Virus record (IMG/VR): IMGVR_UViG_3300024346_000088
Location: 1 to 52,910 of that record
Length of the DNA stretch: 52,910 nucleotides
DNA from: a virus
Strand: one strand, 5' to 3'
Both the position numbers and the translations under genes were made by a program. The notes below the pieces were generated by a model. The model was given only the letters and a program-made list of their open reading frames with translations, made no database searches and was not told the DNA's origin. Below, in pieces: positions 41,575-49,846 of the stretch (the stretch's first letter is position 1; each line of letters starts with the position of its first letter).

Positions 41575-43785
41575 ATGAAACCGGTTTTAATAGTAGAAAA
41601 TTCAACAAGTTCGCTTATTAGAGAGTCAAACTCTACTAATAAGGAGTATGTATTGGGTGGTACTTTTACTGAGTTTGGTGTAAAGAATCGTAATGAGAGG
41701 ATATATCAAGCTGAGAAATTTTTACCAGCACTACAAGAAATGAATGAAAGAATGAGCAGCCTAGGTGTTGTTTATGGTGAATTCGATCACCCGGATGTTT
41801 TTGATACTTCGTTATCAAGAGCATCACACATTATTACAAAGGCAGAATTTGTTGCTGAAAAGAACATTGTTGCTGGAGAAATAAAATTACTAAGTACTTA
41901 CTGGGGTAAGGAAGCTAAATCATTAGTTGATGACGGATGTCCAGTTTTTGTATCATCAAGAGCAGCTGGTATAACAGAATCAGATGGTTCAGTATCATTA
42001 AAAAAACTTTTTACTTATGACATTGTTGCAGATCCTGGATTTGCATCAGCAAAAATGAGTGTAAGAGTATTAAATGAATCGTTAGGTTTTTGCCCAGAAG
42101 GACAAATCGAAAAAAATAACTTTAGGATATATGAATTATCTGACGAGTCAAAAATAAATGAACTATTCAATATGAACAAAGATGAATTTGTAACCAAGAA
42201 ACAGTTAAGTGATTATTCACAGTATTTGGTTAAAGAGATTGCTTCAACAAAGAGTGAAGTGAAAAGTGCAATTTCAAAAGGTAATATGAGCCCACAGAAA
42301 TTGGAACAATTGTTAGAGTATTATGAAGAATTAAATAATACTAATTCACAAGTTGCTAAATATTTAGATTATTTAGCTGACAAAATTCAAGTTGTAGTTA
42401 ATGAAAATAAATCATTAAAAGACACAACTGAAAAATTGGCTAAACACAACGACTATTTAGCAGAAAATTTAGAAAAAGCTATTGCTTATTCTGAATATGT
42501 TGCTGAAAACTTAGACAAAAACATTGAGTATTCAGAATACTTAGCTGAAAACTTAGACAAAAACATTAATTATTCAGAATATATTGCAGAGAACTTAGAT
42601 AAAAATATCTCTTATTCAGAATACTTAGCTGAAAACTTAGACAAAAACATTGAATATTCTGAATATTTAGCAGAAAACTTAGACAAGAATATTGCTTACT
42701 CAGAATATATTGCAGAAAATTTAGACAAAAACATCGCTTACTCAGAATATATTGCTGAGAATGTTGATAACTCAATTGCTTACTCAGAATACTTAGCAGA
42801 ACACGTAGAAGGTAACATCGCTTACTCAGAATACATTGCTGAACATTTAGATGATAACATTGCATACTCTGAATATGTTGCTGAAAGTTTAGATAAATCT
42901 ATCTCTTATCAAGGAATGATCGTTGAAAGATTAAATGGTGGTTTTAAATTAAATGAATCTACTGAAGAAGGTGATGAAGCTCAATTCCCTACATTACAAG
43001 ACGCTGGTTTTGAAGAAAATGAAGATGAATTAGAAGGATCAGAAGAAGATGAATTCACAGGACACGAAGATCACGAAGGTCACGAAGGTCATGAAGGATT
43101 TGCAGAAGAGGCTAAAGAATTTGCTGAAGAGGCTAAAGAGTTTGCTGAAGATGCTGCAGAGTTTGCTGGAGAACACGAAGGTGAAGGTCACGAAGGTGAA
43201 GAACATGAAGAAGAATTAGAAGGTGAAGAAGGTCAAGGTCTTGAATCTCAATTTATGGGAGAAGAAGACTCAGAACTTTCTGAATCAATAAATAAATTAA
43301 TTGAAGAAGCTAAAAAACGTAAAGTTTCTGAAAGCAGTGATTTGAACTTTTTAAAGTTCTTAAACAAATCACAAGTTGATAGCTTTTATGCATTATCAAA
43401 CGAAGAACAAGAAAATGTGAAACTACACATAAACGAAAGTAGTTATTTTACACAGAAAGAAGTTCTTACATTGATTGCAGAGTCATTATCAACAAAGAAT
43501 GAATCTCTTGAAGAAAGAGTAATCAGATTGATGCCGGAAAACATTAAGCCAATCTGGGGACAGTTAAACGAATCTGCTAAAAAGTCTATCTTGTCACAAG
43601 CTAGATTATATCCAGAAGACGTATTAAAAACTGAAAATCAAATTGAGCATTTCTGGGGAACTAGAAATATCAAAAAAAATGAATCTTCAACTAAGAAATT
43701 AGTAGCACATGAAGCTTTAATCCAAGAAGACAAATTGTCTGATAATGAGATGACTGCAATAATGGAAAGATTCAAAAGTATATAA
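41575..43785 (+). CDS. 21: Prohead protease fused to scaffold/core protein
   Basis: The protein has 736 residues. Residues ~25-160 are a gp21 (S77) serine protease: GEFDHPD with H72, VFVSSRAAG with S127/S128, and LFTYDIVADPGFA with D149. Residues 305-444 are ten 14-residue coiled-coil repeats (YSEYLAENLDKNI-type), then a Glu/His-rich stretch (~490-570), then a helical C-terminus. T4 encodes protease and core as separate genes; here they form one chain, which should release the protease as the scaffold is digested. The capsid gene follows 88 bp downstream. Confidence 0.88.
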   Translation: MKPVLIVENSTSSLIRESNSTNKEYVLGGTFTEFGVKNRNERIYQAEKFLPALQEMNERMSSLGVVYGEFDHPDVFDTSLSRASHIITKAEFVAEKNIVAGEIKLLSTYWGKEAKSLVDDGCPVFVSSRAAGITESDGSVSLKKLFTYDIVADPGFASAKMSVRVLNESLGFCPEGQIEKNNFRIYELSDESKINELFNMNKDEFVTKKQLSDYSQYLVKEIASTKSEVKSAISKGNMSPQKLEQLLEYYEELNNTNSQVAKYLDYLADKIQVVVNENKSLKDTTEKLAKHNDYLAENLEKAIAYSEYVAENLDKNIEYSEYLAENLDKNINYSEYIAENLDKNISYSEYLAENLDKNIEYSEYLAENLDKNIAYSEYIAENLDKNIAYSEYIAENVDNSIAYSEYLAEHVEGNIAYSEYIAEHLDDNIAYSEYVAESLDKSISYQGMIVERLNGGFKLNESTEEGDEAQFPTLQDAGFEENEDELEGSEEDEFTGHEDHEGHEGHEGFAEEAKEFAEEAKEFAEDAAEFAGEHEGEGHEGEEHEEELEGEEGQGLESQFMGEEDSELSESINKLIEEAKKRKVSESSDLNFLKFLNKSQVDSFYALSNEEQENVKLHINESSYFTQKEVLTLIAESLSTKNESLEERVIRLMPENIKPIWGQLNESAKKSILSQARLYPEDVLKTENQIEHFWGTRNIKKNESSTKKLVAHEALIQEDKLSDNEMTAIMERFKSI
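42487..42906 (+). repeat. Ten 42-bp tandem repeats (14-residue scaffold units)
   Basis: Each unit encodes YSEY[LIV]AENLDKNI or a near variant and is two heptads long. A degenerate unit precedes them at 42445. Silent differences between units show they are not recent copies. Confidence 0.9.
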
Positions 43786-43873
43786 TCTATAAAAAATCCA
43801 TACTTGTCAAAAACGAGTAAAAACAAGGATATATATAGTATTATAAAAAAAATAAAAAAAAAATTAAAATTTT

Positions 43874-45580
43874 ATGTCACACATTAGAATAGATAATCAA
43901 AAAGCCATGAAAAAATGGTCTCCAGTGTTGGAAAACATGGGAATTACAGGTGATAGAGTAGAATGGATGTCAGAATATGCTGAATTTCACTCAATCAATG
44001 AGAATGCGTATGTAAACGCATCAAACGTAGCAGGTATGGGTAATGTCCTTTCTGCACAACCACAAGCTTATGCAGGACAAACAATCGGTGGTTCTTTGGC
44101 TGCAGGAACAATTGGTTCAGGTGATGTTGGTCAAAACTTGTTACCAGTTGCAATGAAAATTGCAGGTCAAACAATCGGTCTTGACTTAGTTGCTGTTAAA
44201 CCAACTCCAGGTCCGAAAATCGACTTACTTTATATTGACTTTCAATATGATGATACTCGTTTAGGTGCTGCTGATGAGAAACCACAAGTTTTCAAAGCTA
44301 CAGCAGACCAATTATCTGCAGTACAAATTGCTCTAAGAGCTCAAATGACAACTTCTGGTATCGTTGAAACACAAGGTGGTTTACAAGGTCCTAGATTATA
44401 TGTTGTTGGTATCAATGCTAACTCAACTTTAACTACAAATGAACCAGCTGGAAAAGCTAATCTTGTTGAATTCTTAGGATTCTCTCGTATCGATGGTTTC
44501 CCAATATTCAAAGCTTACAGACAAGCTAATAGTGCAAATGGTTATGCTGCTGGTGGTTCTGCTGCTGCAACTTGGGATTTTGATACTACAAGAAATACAT
44601 TTGGACCAACTCAAGCAATGACTACTGCAATTGGATCATTAGCAGGTGTTACTGTATCTAACGTTTCAATCTCATTAGTATCTGCATTAGAAGATCACAT
44701 TCCTGGTTTCTCTGCTAACTGGTACGGACCTTCAACTCAAACTGCTGGTGCTTACCCAATGGACAGACAGACAGATGATGATTCTTACTCAGGAGTTATT
44801 GGACCAAAAATCTCTTCTAAAACAGTTGCTGTTGGTACTATTGAAGTATCTTCTGCACTTAGAAGAACTGAGATTGAAGACATCAAAGCTAACACAGGTA
44901 TGGATATCGTTCAAAAAATGGAATCAATCCTTGTTAATGAATTGTCTCAAACAATCTCTAAACAAATTGTTAATAAAATCTTCGAAATGGGAGATTTGAA
45001 TAGAACTAATGCACCTTTAGCAGGAAGTACTTACTCTAATGCTATCACTAATCAAACTTTGTTTGACTTAGATACTAAATATGCAGGAGCTTCAAATGGT
45101 CCTGGTGGTGAAACTACTCACGCTGTACAAAGAAAATTGATCACGAAAATTGCTCATGCTTCTAACTACATCGCAACAGAAGGACGTGTTGGGCCAGCTC
45201 AATACTTAATCACAAATGGAGGTTTAGCAGCAGCTTTACAAGATATCGCTGGATACACAATCAATCCATTGAAATCTAAAATGAACTCTCAAGGTCAATT
45301 GTACCCAGTAGGTTCAATCGGAGACATCTCTATCTATGTTGATCCATACATGAGATATAACGATAACAGAATCGTTTTAGGAAGAAAAAATAATCCTGAT
45401 CAACCAGGTATTATTTTCGTACCTTACTTAATGGCTCAGTCAATTAGCATCATCTCTGAGGCTACATTCGCACCAAGAATGTTACTTAGATCAAGATATG
45501 CAGTAACTGAAGTTGGATGGTACCCACAAAAACAGTTCATGACTATCAAAGTTTCTGATACTCTAGGATTACTTAACTAA
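43874..45580 (+). CDS. 23: Major capsid protein, gp23-like
   Basis: The protein has 568 residues (T4 gp23 is 521). WSPVLENMGITGDRVEWMSEYAEFHSINENAYV shows the propeptide with a prohead-protease site after SINE (residue 43). GPRLYVVGINANST, GPKISSKTVAVGTIEVSSALRRTEIEDIKANTGMDIV and IYVDPYMRYNDNRIVLGRK match the HK97-like gp23 fold order. It forms the hexamers of the capsid and, with gp24-type subunits, the shell. It has a long A-rich leader with GGATATATATAG upstream and a strong terminator after it. Confidence 0.93.
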   Translation: MSHIRIDNQKAMKKWSPVLENMGITGDRVEWMSEYAEFHSINENAYVNASNVAGMGNVLSAQPQAYAGQTIGGSLAAGTIGSGDVGQNLLPVAMKIAGQTIGLDLVAVKPTPGPKIDLLYIDFQYDDTRLGAADEKPQVFKATADQLSAVQIALRAQMTTSGIVETQGGLQGPRLYVVGINANSTLTTNEPAGKANLVEFLGFSRIDGFPIFKAYRQANSANGYAAGGSAAATWDFDTTRNTFGPTQAMTTAIGSLAGVTVSNVSISLVSALEDHIPGFSANWYGPSTQTAGAYPMDRQTDDDSYSGVIGPKISSKTVAVGTIEVSSALRRTEIEDIKANTGMDIVQKMESILVNELSQTISKQIVNKIFEMGDLNRTNAPLAGSTYSNAITNQTLFDLDTKYAGASNGPGGETTHAVQRKLITKIAHASNYIATEGRVGPAQYLITNGGLAAALQDIAGYTINPLKSKMNSQGQLYPVGSIGDISIYVDPYMRYNDNRIVLGRKNNPDQPGIIFVPYLMAQSISIISEATFAPRMLLRSRYAVTEVGWYPQKQFMTIKVSDTLGLLN

Positions 45581-45599
45581 TTATTAGTTATAATATTTC

Positions 45600-45628
45600 A
45601 AAAAAAGACCCAATTGGGTCTTTTTTTG
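45600..45628. terminator. Strong hairpin terminator after capsid gene
   Basis: AAAAAGACCCAATTGGGTCTTTTT is a nearly perfect palindrome with flanking A and T runs. Confidence 0.92.
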
Positions 45629-45639
45629 TTTTATATAAA

Positions 45640-45648
45640 TAATATATA
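45640..45648 (+). promoter_or_regulatory. TAATATATA element, 4 nt before ATG
   Basis: An exact match with a 4-nt gap to the ATG at 45653; it decides that start over the in-frame ATG at 45614. Confidence 0.55.
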
Positions 45649-45652
45649 CAAT

Positions 45653-46045
45653 ATGAAATTAAAGAAATATTCACAGTTTAATGAATCTAAAAAAGATAAA
45701 TTTCCTAATATTAAAAAAATGGAAGTTGATGGATTTATTATTCATTTAGGTAAAGATGCCAGATCTAATGATCATTTAACATTTAATGTTGCTAATAATG
45801 ATGACTTATGGATGCACGTAAAAGGTGTTCCAGGAAGTCATGTAGTTATTGTTGTTAAAGATAATATACCTACTCCAGAAGTTATTAAAAAAGTTGCTGA
45901 AATTGCAAAAGATAATAGTAAGGCAAAAGGTACTGATAAAGCTACAGTGGTTTATTGTAAACGTCGTTTCGTTTCAAAAAAATCAGGTATGAATGACGGA
46001 CAAGTTATGGTTGATTATAAAAATGCACATGAAGTCACTATATAA
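45653..46045 (+). CDS. Stand-alone NFACT-R (RqcH-type) domain protein with capsid-targeting-like leader
   Basis: I start at the ATG at 45653 (MKLKKYSQFNESKKDK) because of the TAATATATA 4 nt upstream; the leader resembles the packaged-protein peptide. The rest matches the NFACT-R domain: GFIIHLGKDARSNDHLTF, LWMHVKGVPGSHVVIVV and VVYCKRRFVSKKSGMNDGQVMV. In RqcH/Rqc2 this domain sits beside others that bind the 50S subunit and recruit tRNA-Ala for tailing; here it stands alone (131 residues). It may compete with, or inhibit, host rescue of stalled ribosomes. Confidence 0.75.
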   Translation: MKLKKYSQFNESKKDKFPNIKKMEVDGFIIHLGKDARSNDHLTFNVANNDDLWMHVKGVPGSHVVIVVKDNIPTPEVIKKVAEIAKDNSKAKGTDKATVVYCKRRFVSKKSGMNDGQVMVDYKNAHEVTI

Positions 46046-46048
46046 TTT

Positions 46049-46057
46049 TAATATATA
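46049..46057 (+). promoter_or_regulatory. TAATATATA element, 21 nt before ATG
   Basis: An exact match upstream of the metallopeptidase-like operon at 46079; longer-leader class. Confidence 0.6.
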
Positions 46058-46078
46058 ATAAAAATAAAAACATTCTAA

Positions 46079-47455
46079 ATGGCAAATGATTATAAAATGA
46101 AATATGAAGATGAAATAAAGATCGCATTTTCTGCTAGGTTAGTAAAACTTCTAACTACAATGGAAGATGATCATGATGATTATATTGCATATGAACTTAA
46201 CTGGATGGCAGATCCTAGGTCTAAATATGCCAATGATATGAATATATCAAGATTGGATATCTCTGATTCAGATTATTTCTTTGATGCTATAATAGGTGGA
46301 AGAAGACAATATATCAAAATTGGAACATTTTTAAGAAGTTATTTCCCTGGCGTTTATGACGAAGAAAGTATTAGAAAATTCTCTACTACTATTGTAAATC
46401 TTAAAAAGGGAGTAAAAGTTGCAGTACAACCAGTTGGTACACCAATTGAACATAAGCCATTTGTTTATAATCCTAAAGATGTTCGTTCAACATTCTTATC
46501 ATTAGTAACAAAAACTTATCCAATGGGTCATGAAACTGAGGTTTTAGAGTTTTTACCAGACTTAGAATTAGATAAATTTGGGAATTATTATAAAGTAATT
46601 GCCGGAGATGATACTACAATGTTTACATCTCACTTAGATACTGCAGATAGAGCTCAATTACCTACTAAACTTCTATCAAAAATAGAAGATGGTGATGAGT
46701 ATATTTATACTGATGGTACATCCATATTAGGTGCTGATGATAAAGCAGGAGTTGCAGTAATGTTATATATGATGGAAAATAAAATACCAGGTATTTATTA
46801 CTTCTTTATCGGAGAAGAAAGAGGTGGTATTGGTTCAAGAGATTTGGCAAGTGAATATAATTCATTTGAGTTTCTAAAAAATGTTAAGAAGTGTGTTTCT
46901 TTTGATAGAAGAAAAACTGGTTCAGTTATTACTTCTCAATATGGTAGAGTTTGTTGTTCAAACGAATTTGCTACAGCACTTTGTAAAGAATATAACAAAA
47001 GTGGATTAAACTTATCTACTGATCCAACAGGAGTATTTACCGATTCTGCATCATTTATAGATGATATATCAGAATGTACTAACGTATCTGTTGGATATAA
47101 TAACGAGCATACATTTAGAGAGATTCAAAATATGACTTATTTAGAGAAATTAGCAAAAGCTTCTTTAAAAGTAAATTGGTCACAATTACCTTCAGTAAGA
47201 AAAGTAGGTATAAATGAAGAATTATTAAGAAGACATAAAACTTTGATTGATACTGTTAAAAAATCTATATTTGGGTTAGATGTTAAAGTAGTTGGTGTAC
47301 AAGATAAAATATTTATTAAAATAGATTTAGATCTTGCTGATGTTAAAACTATTTTTGATACATTATCACAAGTACAAGGTTTATTATATAAACATAGAAC
47401 CGCAGATCCTTATGTTGTTTTTGACGAAACAACCATCAAAATAGAATTAAAATAA
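46079..47455 (+). CDS. M20/M28-type metallopeptidase-like protein, paralogue 1
   Basis: The protein has 458 residues. SHLDT (H185, D187), LGADDKAG (D220) and FIGEERGG (E246, E247) give the di-zinc site of M20/M28/M42 aminopeptidase-like enzymes. FTDSASF and NNEHTF, farther on, supply the last ligands. An extra ~105-residue N-terminal part is not in its paralogue at 48078. The catalytic Glu is kept, so it could be an active peptidase or amidase. The stop and the next start are one base apart, so the genes are coupled. Confidence 0.75.
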   Translation: MANDYKMKYEDEIKIAFSARLVKLLTTMEDDHDDYIAYELNWMADPRSKYANDMNISRLDISDSDYFFDAIIGGRRQYIKIGTFLRSYFPGVYDEESIRKFSTTIVNLKKGVKVAVQPVGTPIEHKPFVYNPKDVRSTFLSLVTKTYPMGHETEVLEFLPDLELDKFGNYYKVIAGDDTTMFTSHLDTADRAQLPTKLLSKIEDGDEYIYTDGTSILGADDKAGVAVMLYMMENKIPGIYYFFIGEERGGIGSRDLASEYNSFEFLKNVKKCVSFDRRKTGSVITSQYGRVCCSNEFATALCKEYNKSGLNLSTDPTGVFTDSASFIDDISECTNVSVGYNNEHTFREIQNMTYLEKLAKASLKVNWSQLPSVRKVGINEELLRRHKTLIDTVKKSIFGLDVKVVGVQDKIFIKIDLDLADVKTIFDTLSQVQGLLYKHRTADPYVVFDETTIKIELK

Positions 47456-47456
47456 T

Positions 47457-48047
47457 ATGATACAAAAGTATAAAAGATTTACAGAAAGAGTTGATGATGA
47501 TGCCTGGGAAGGTACAGATCAAGATTGGAATGATGATTGGGCGGGTGGTTCTAGAAAGAGCAATTCTTTAGGATCTCGTTTTGATATGTCTGGTGAAATA
47601 CCGGATGATGATGAAGATTTCTATGATAGTGAATACTATGGTGGTGCAGCTCATAACTTTGATCATTATGATAATAAAGATGGTGATAAAGATAGAGATC
47701 CAGATTTATCTGATGAGGATATAGAAGATGATGATATGGAACACTTAAAGTACTTATTAAGAGGTATGTTTAAAAACAAAGGTATTGAAAATGTTTCTAT
47801 TACTAATGATAATTTAGACTTATCTATTAGATGTTCTATGGGTCATAGAGAAAGATTAAGTGATGTAATAAATGTTTTTGATCTTTTAAATAAATTAAAA
47901 ATGGATATTCTACCTCAATATGATTCAGAATTTGATATGTGGGAAAATCAAAGAGGTCAAACTTTAGAATTTGGATTCTATTATGATGAAGGATTAAATG
48001 ATGATACTGATGAAGATTTTGGAGAAGATGATGAAAGTCCATTTTAA
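47457..48047 (+). CDS. Acidic protein with capsid-targeting-like leader (196 aa)
   Basis: It opens MIQKYKRFTERVDDD. The first ~95 residues are very acidic and disordered-looking (DDDEDFYDSEYYGG, DKDRDPDLSDED). The C-terminal half is alpha/beta (IENVSITNDNLDLSIR) with a final acidic tail. It sits between two paralogous peptidase-like genes. The leader is a weak match to the packaged-protein consensus. Confidence 0.55.
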   Translation: MIQKYKRFTERVDDDAWEGTDQDWNDDWAGGSRKSNSLGSRFDMSGEIPDDDEDFYDSEYYGGAAHNFDHYDNKDGDKDRDPDLSDEDIEDDDMEHLKYLLRGMFKNKGIENVSITNDNLDLSIRCSMGHRERLSDVINVFDLLNKLKMDILPQYDSEFDMWENQRGQTLEFGFYYDEGLNDDTDEDFGEDDESPF

Positions 48048-48052
48048 TTTTG

Positions 48053-48060
48053 TATATTTG
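48053..48060 (+). promoter_or_regulatory. Possible Bacteroidota-type -7 element (TATATTTG)
   Basis: TATATTTG fits TAnnTTTG and lies 17 nt before the ATG at 48078. No good -33 TTTG is at the right distance, so support is weak. Confidence 0.3.
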
Positions 48061-48077
48061 TAAAAAATTAAACAATT

Positions 48078-49355
48078 ATGGCAAAAAATGAAAGTATAAA
48101 TCCTTTAGATATAAAGGATACTTTTTTGAAACTAACTGAATATACAATTCCTTATGGTGATGAAACTAAATTGGAAAAATATCTACCAAAAGGATATAAA
48201 AAAGATTCTATTGGTAACTATTATATTCAAGTAGGTAATTCAGAAACATTGTTCACAACACACTTAGATACTTATTGTACTAAATATGAAAAGGTAAATC
48301 ACGTTATTGAAGGTGATATTATTAAAACCGATGAAACAACCATATTAGGTGGTGATAATAAATTAGGAATGTGTATTCTATTATACATGATTTCTAAAGG
48401 AATACCTGGAACTTATTACTTCTTCTTGGGAGAAGAACCAATTTTAAGTGGTGGTTTATGGGGATCACAAAATGCTTTAAAAGCAAATCCAGAATTCTTC
48501 AAAAAATTTAAAAGAGCAGTTGCATTTGATAGAAAACAAACAGGTTCTGTTGTTCTAAGACAGAAAGGTAGATTTTGTTGTTCTATTGATTTTGCAGATG
48601 CTTTATCAGATGAACTAACTAATCTAGGAGTTGAGTCTAAACCAGATCCAAACGCTTATTATACAGATACTGCTACTTTCTTAGACATTATTCCAGAATG
48701 TACTAACATTAGTGCTGGCGGATGGAATGAACACTATAAAACAGAGTATGTAGATTTATCCTACACTAAAAAAGTTGCAGAAGCTGCTTGTAAAATTGAT
48801 TGGGAAAACTTACCAACTGAAAGAAAAGTAACTTATTTTGAACCAAAATATAAAATTGAACCAAGACATCGTTTCTCTAATAAGAGTGTCGTAAAAGAAG
48901 TTAAATTTATTTTAAATAAATATGACTTATTACACACAAATACATTAGAGTATGATACTTATAACACTGATACTCTTGTATTTAATACTTGGTTTGAAGA
49001 TATTGGTATTAAAGTAACCATTTTAGATGATATTTTAGTTCAAATCGAAGGTCAAAAAGATGTTAAATTTGATTTCAAAGATGTTAAAAAATTAAATACA
49101 TATTTAGGAAATCTATTTGGTATTGATATTAGTCCAGATGATTATAAGATGATGATCTTTAATGACGACTCGGTGAGCGTATTAGGGATGCGTTTTAAGA
49201 GCTTTGAAGAGTATGTTAAATACTTTGATAGTATAAACACGGATGATACGTCATATGTCATTAAAAAAGGTGGTGAACAATATAAAGAGTATTATGGTGA
49301 TGTGATACCAAAAGAACTAGTTATTAAGTGGTTTACTGATAATGTTCTTGAATAA
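48078..49355 (+). CDS. M20/M28-type metallopeptidase-like protein, paralogue 2
   Basis: The protein has 425 residues. THLDT (H62, D64), LGGDNKLG (D93) and FLGEEPIL (E119, E120) match the di-zinc ligands of its paralogue at 46079, as do FDRKQTGSVV and RFCCSIDFADALSDEL further on. The C-terminal ~150 residues are a beta-rich domain. Duplicated peptidase genes in one operon suggest a shared substrate, perhaps a host peptide or a cell-wall fragment; this is inference. A terminator follows. Confidence 0.75.
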   Translation: MAKNESINPLDIKDTFLKLTEYTIPYGDETKLEKYLPKGYKKDSIGNYYIQVGNSETLFTTHLDTYCTKYEKVNHVIEGDIIKTDETTILGGDNKLGMCILLYMISKGIPGTYYFFLGEEPILSGGLWGSQNALKANPEFFKKFKRAVAFDRKQTGSVVLRQKGRFCCSIDFADALSDELTNLGVESKPDPNAYYTDTATFLDIIPECTNISAGGWNEHYKTEYVDLSYTKKVAEAACKIDWENLPTERKVTYFEPKYKIEPRHRFSNKSVVKEVKFILNKYDLLHTNTLEYDTYNTDTLVFNTWFEDIGIKVTILDDILVQIEGQKDVKFDFKDVKKLNTYLGNLFGIDISPDDYKMMIFNDDSVSVLGMRFKSFEEYVKYFDSINTDDTSYVIKKGGEQYKEYYGDVIPKELVIKWFTDNVLE

Positions 49356-49366
49356 TAAAAAAAAAT

Positions 49367-49397
49367 AAAGCCAAAAACTAAACTTTTTGGCTTTTTT
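49367..49397 (+). terminator. Hairpin terminator
   Basis: AAAGCCAAAAA pairs with TTTTTGGCTTT around a 6-nt loop, followed by T residues. Confidence 0.85.
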
Positions 49398-49401
49398 AAT
49401 C

Positions 49402-49410
49402 TAATATATA
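49402..49410 (+). promoter_or_regulatory. TAATATATA element upstream of tmRNA
   Basis: An exact match 11 nt before the first base of the tmRNA acceptor stem, and directly after a terminator. It shows the element works as a promoter for a non-coding gene too. Confidence 0.65.
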
Positions 49411-49421
49411 AACAAACAATT

Positions 49422-49797
49422 GGGGATGTAATAGCATTGATTCTTGGTTGATTAATAATTATGCAAGTATCGGGTGGCCTACAATGACCGATTAATAAAT
49501 TAGATGGTACAATTTTAAACGGCAACGTTAATCAAGTAGGAACAAGTGAAGATTTAGTAGCTTGCTTACAAAACAATTTGATCTCTAACAGAGATTTAGT
49601 AGTAGCTTAATCAAATAAGACTAATACACCAAAAATTCTACAGCTGTGGTCACCAGTTTAAAAGTGAAACTTTTTTATTAGTACTTTGAGATTCAAAAAC
49701 TGATTATTTTGTAAGACTTAGAAAAACTTACTAAACTTGTAAACGAATAATTTGCGATGACTAAAAAGACACGTGAGGCAGTATCACGTCATCTCCA
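49422..49797 (+). ncRNA. ssrA: Phage-encoded tmRNA
   Basis: About 376 nt in a 490-bp gene-free gap. The 5' GGGGATG pairs with the 3' CATCTCC as a 7-bp acceptor stem; the third pair is G-U, the alanine identity signal, and A follows as discriminator. The 3' genomic end reads CAA, so CCA must be added. A T-arm-like stem (ACGTGA/TCACGT, loop GGCAGTA) precedes the acceptor strand. GATTCTTGG and ATGCAAGTATCGGG recall the conserved tmRNA 5' region, and ATTAT/CAAGT pair with ACTTG/ATAAT near the 3' end as helix 2. A tag frame ends SNRDLVVA-stop at 49609. Confidence 0.85.
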
Positions 49798-49801
49798 CAA
49801 C

Positions 49802-49831
49802 AAAAAAACCCACTCATGAGTGGGTTTTTTT
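49802..49831 (+). terminator. Hairpin terminator after tmRNA
   Basis: AAAAAACCCACTCA and TGAGTGGGTTTTTT pair directly, giving a rho-independent end just past the tmRNA 3' end. Confidence 0.9.
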
Positions 49832-49832
49832 A

Positions 49833-49841
49833 TAATATATA
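49833..49841 (+). promoter_or_regulatory. TAATATATA element, 5 nt before ATG
   Basis: An exact match with a 5-nt gap to the ATG at 49847; it decides that start over an in-frame ATG at 49820. Confidence 0.55.
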
Positions 49842-49846
49842 AAATT

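Noticed and set aside
42566-42865. 99-codon minus-strand Cys/Leu-rich ORF
   Set aside because: Antisense shadow of the 42-bp scaffold repeats; its repeats come from the coding strand.
42487-42906. CRISPR-like regular repeats
   Set aside because: The repeats are contiguous 42-bp coding units with no spacers.
49292-49525. Minus-strand ORF overlapping the tmRNA
   Set aside because: It runs through the terminator and the 5' part of the tmRNA; no start context and no family features.
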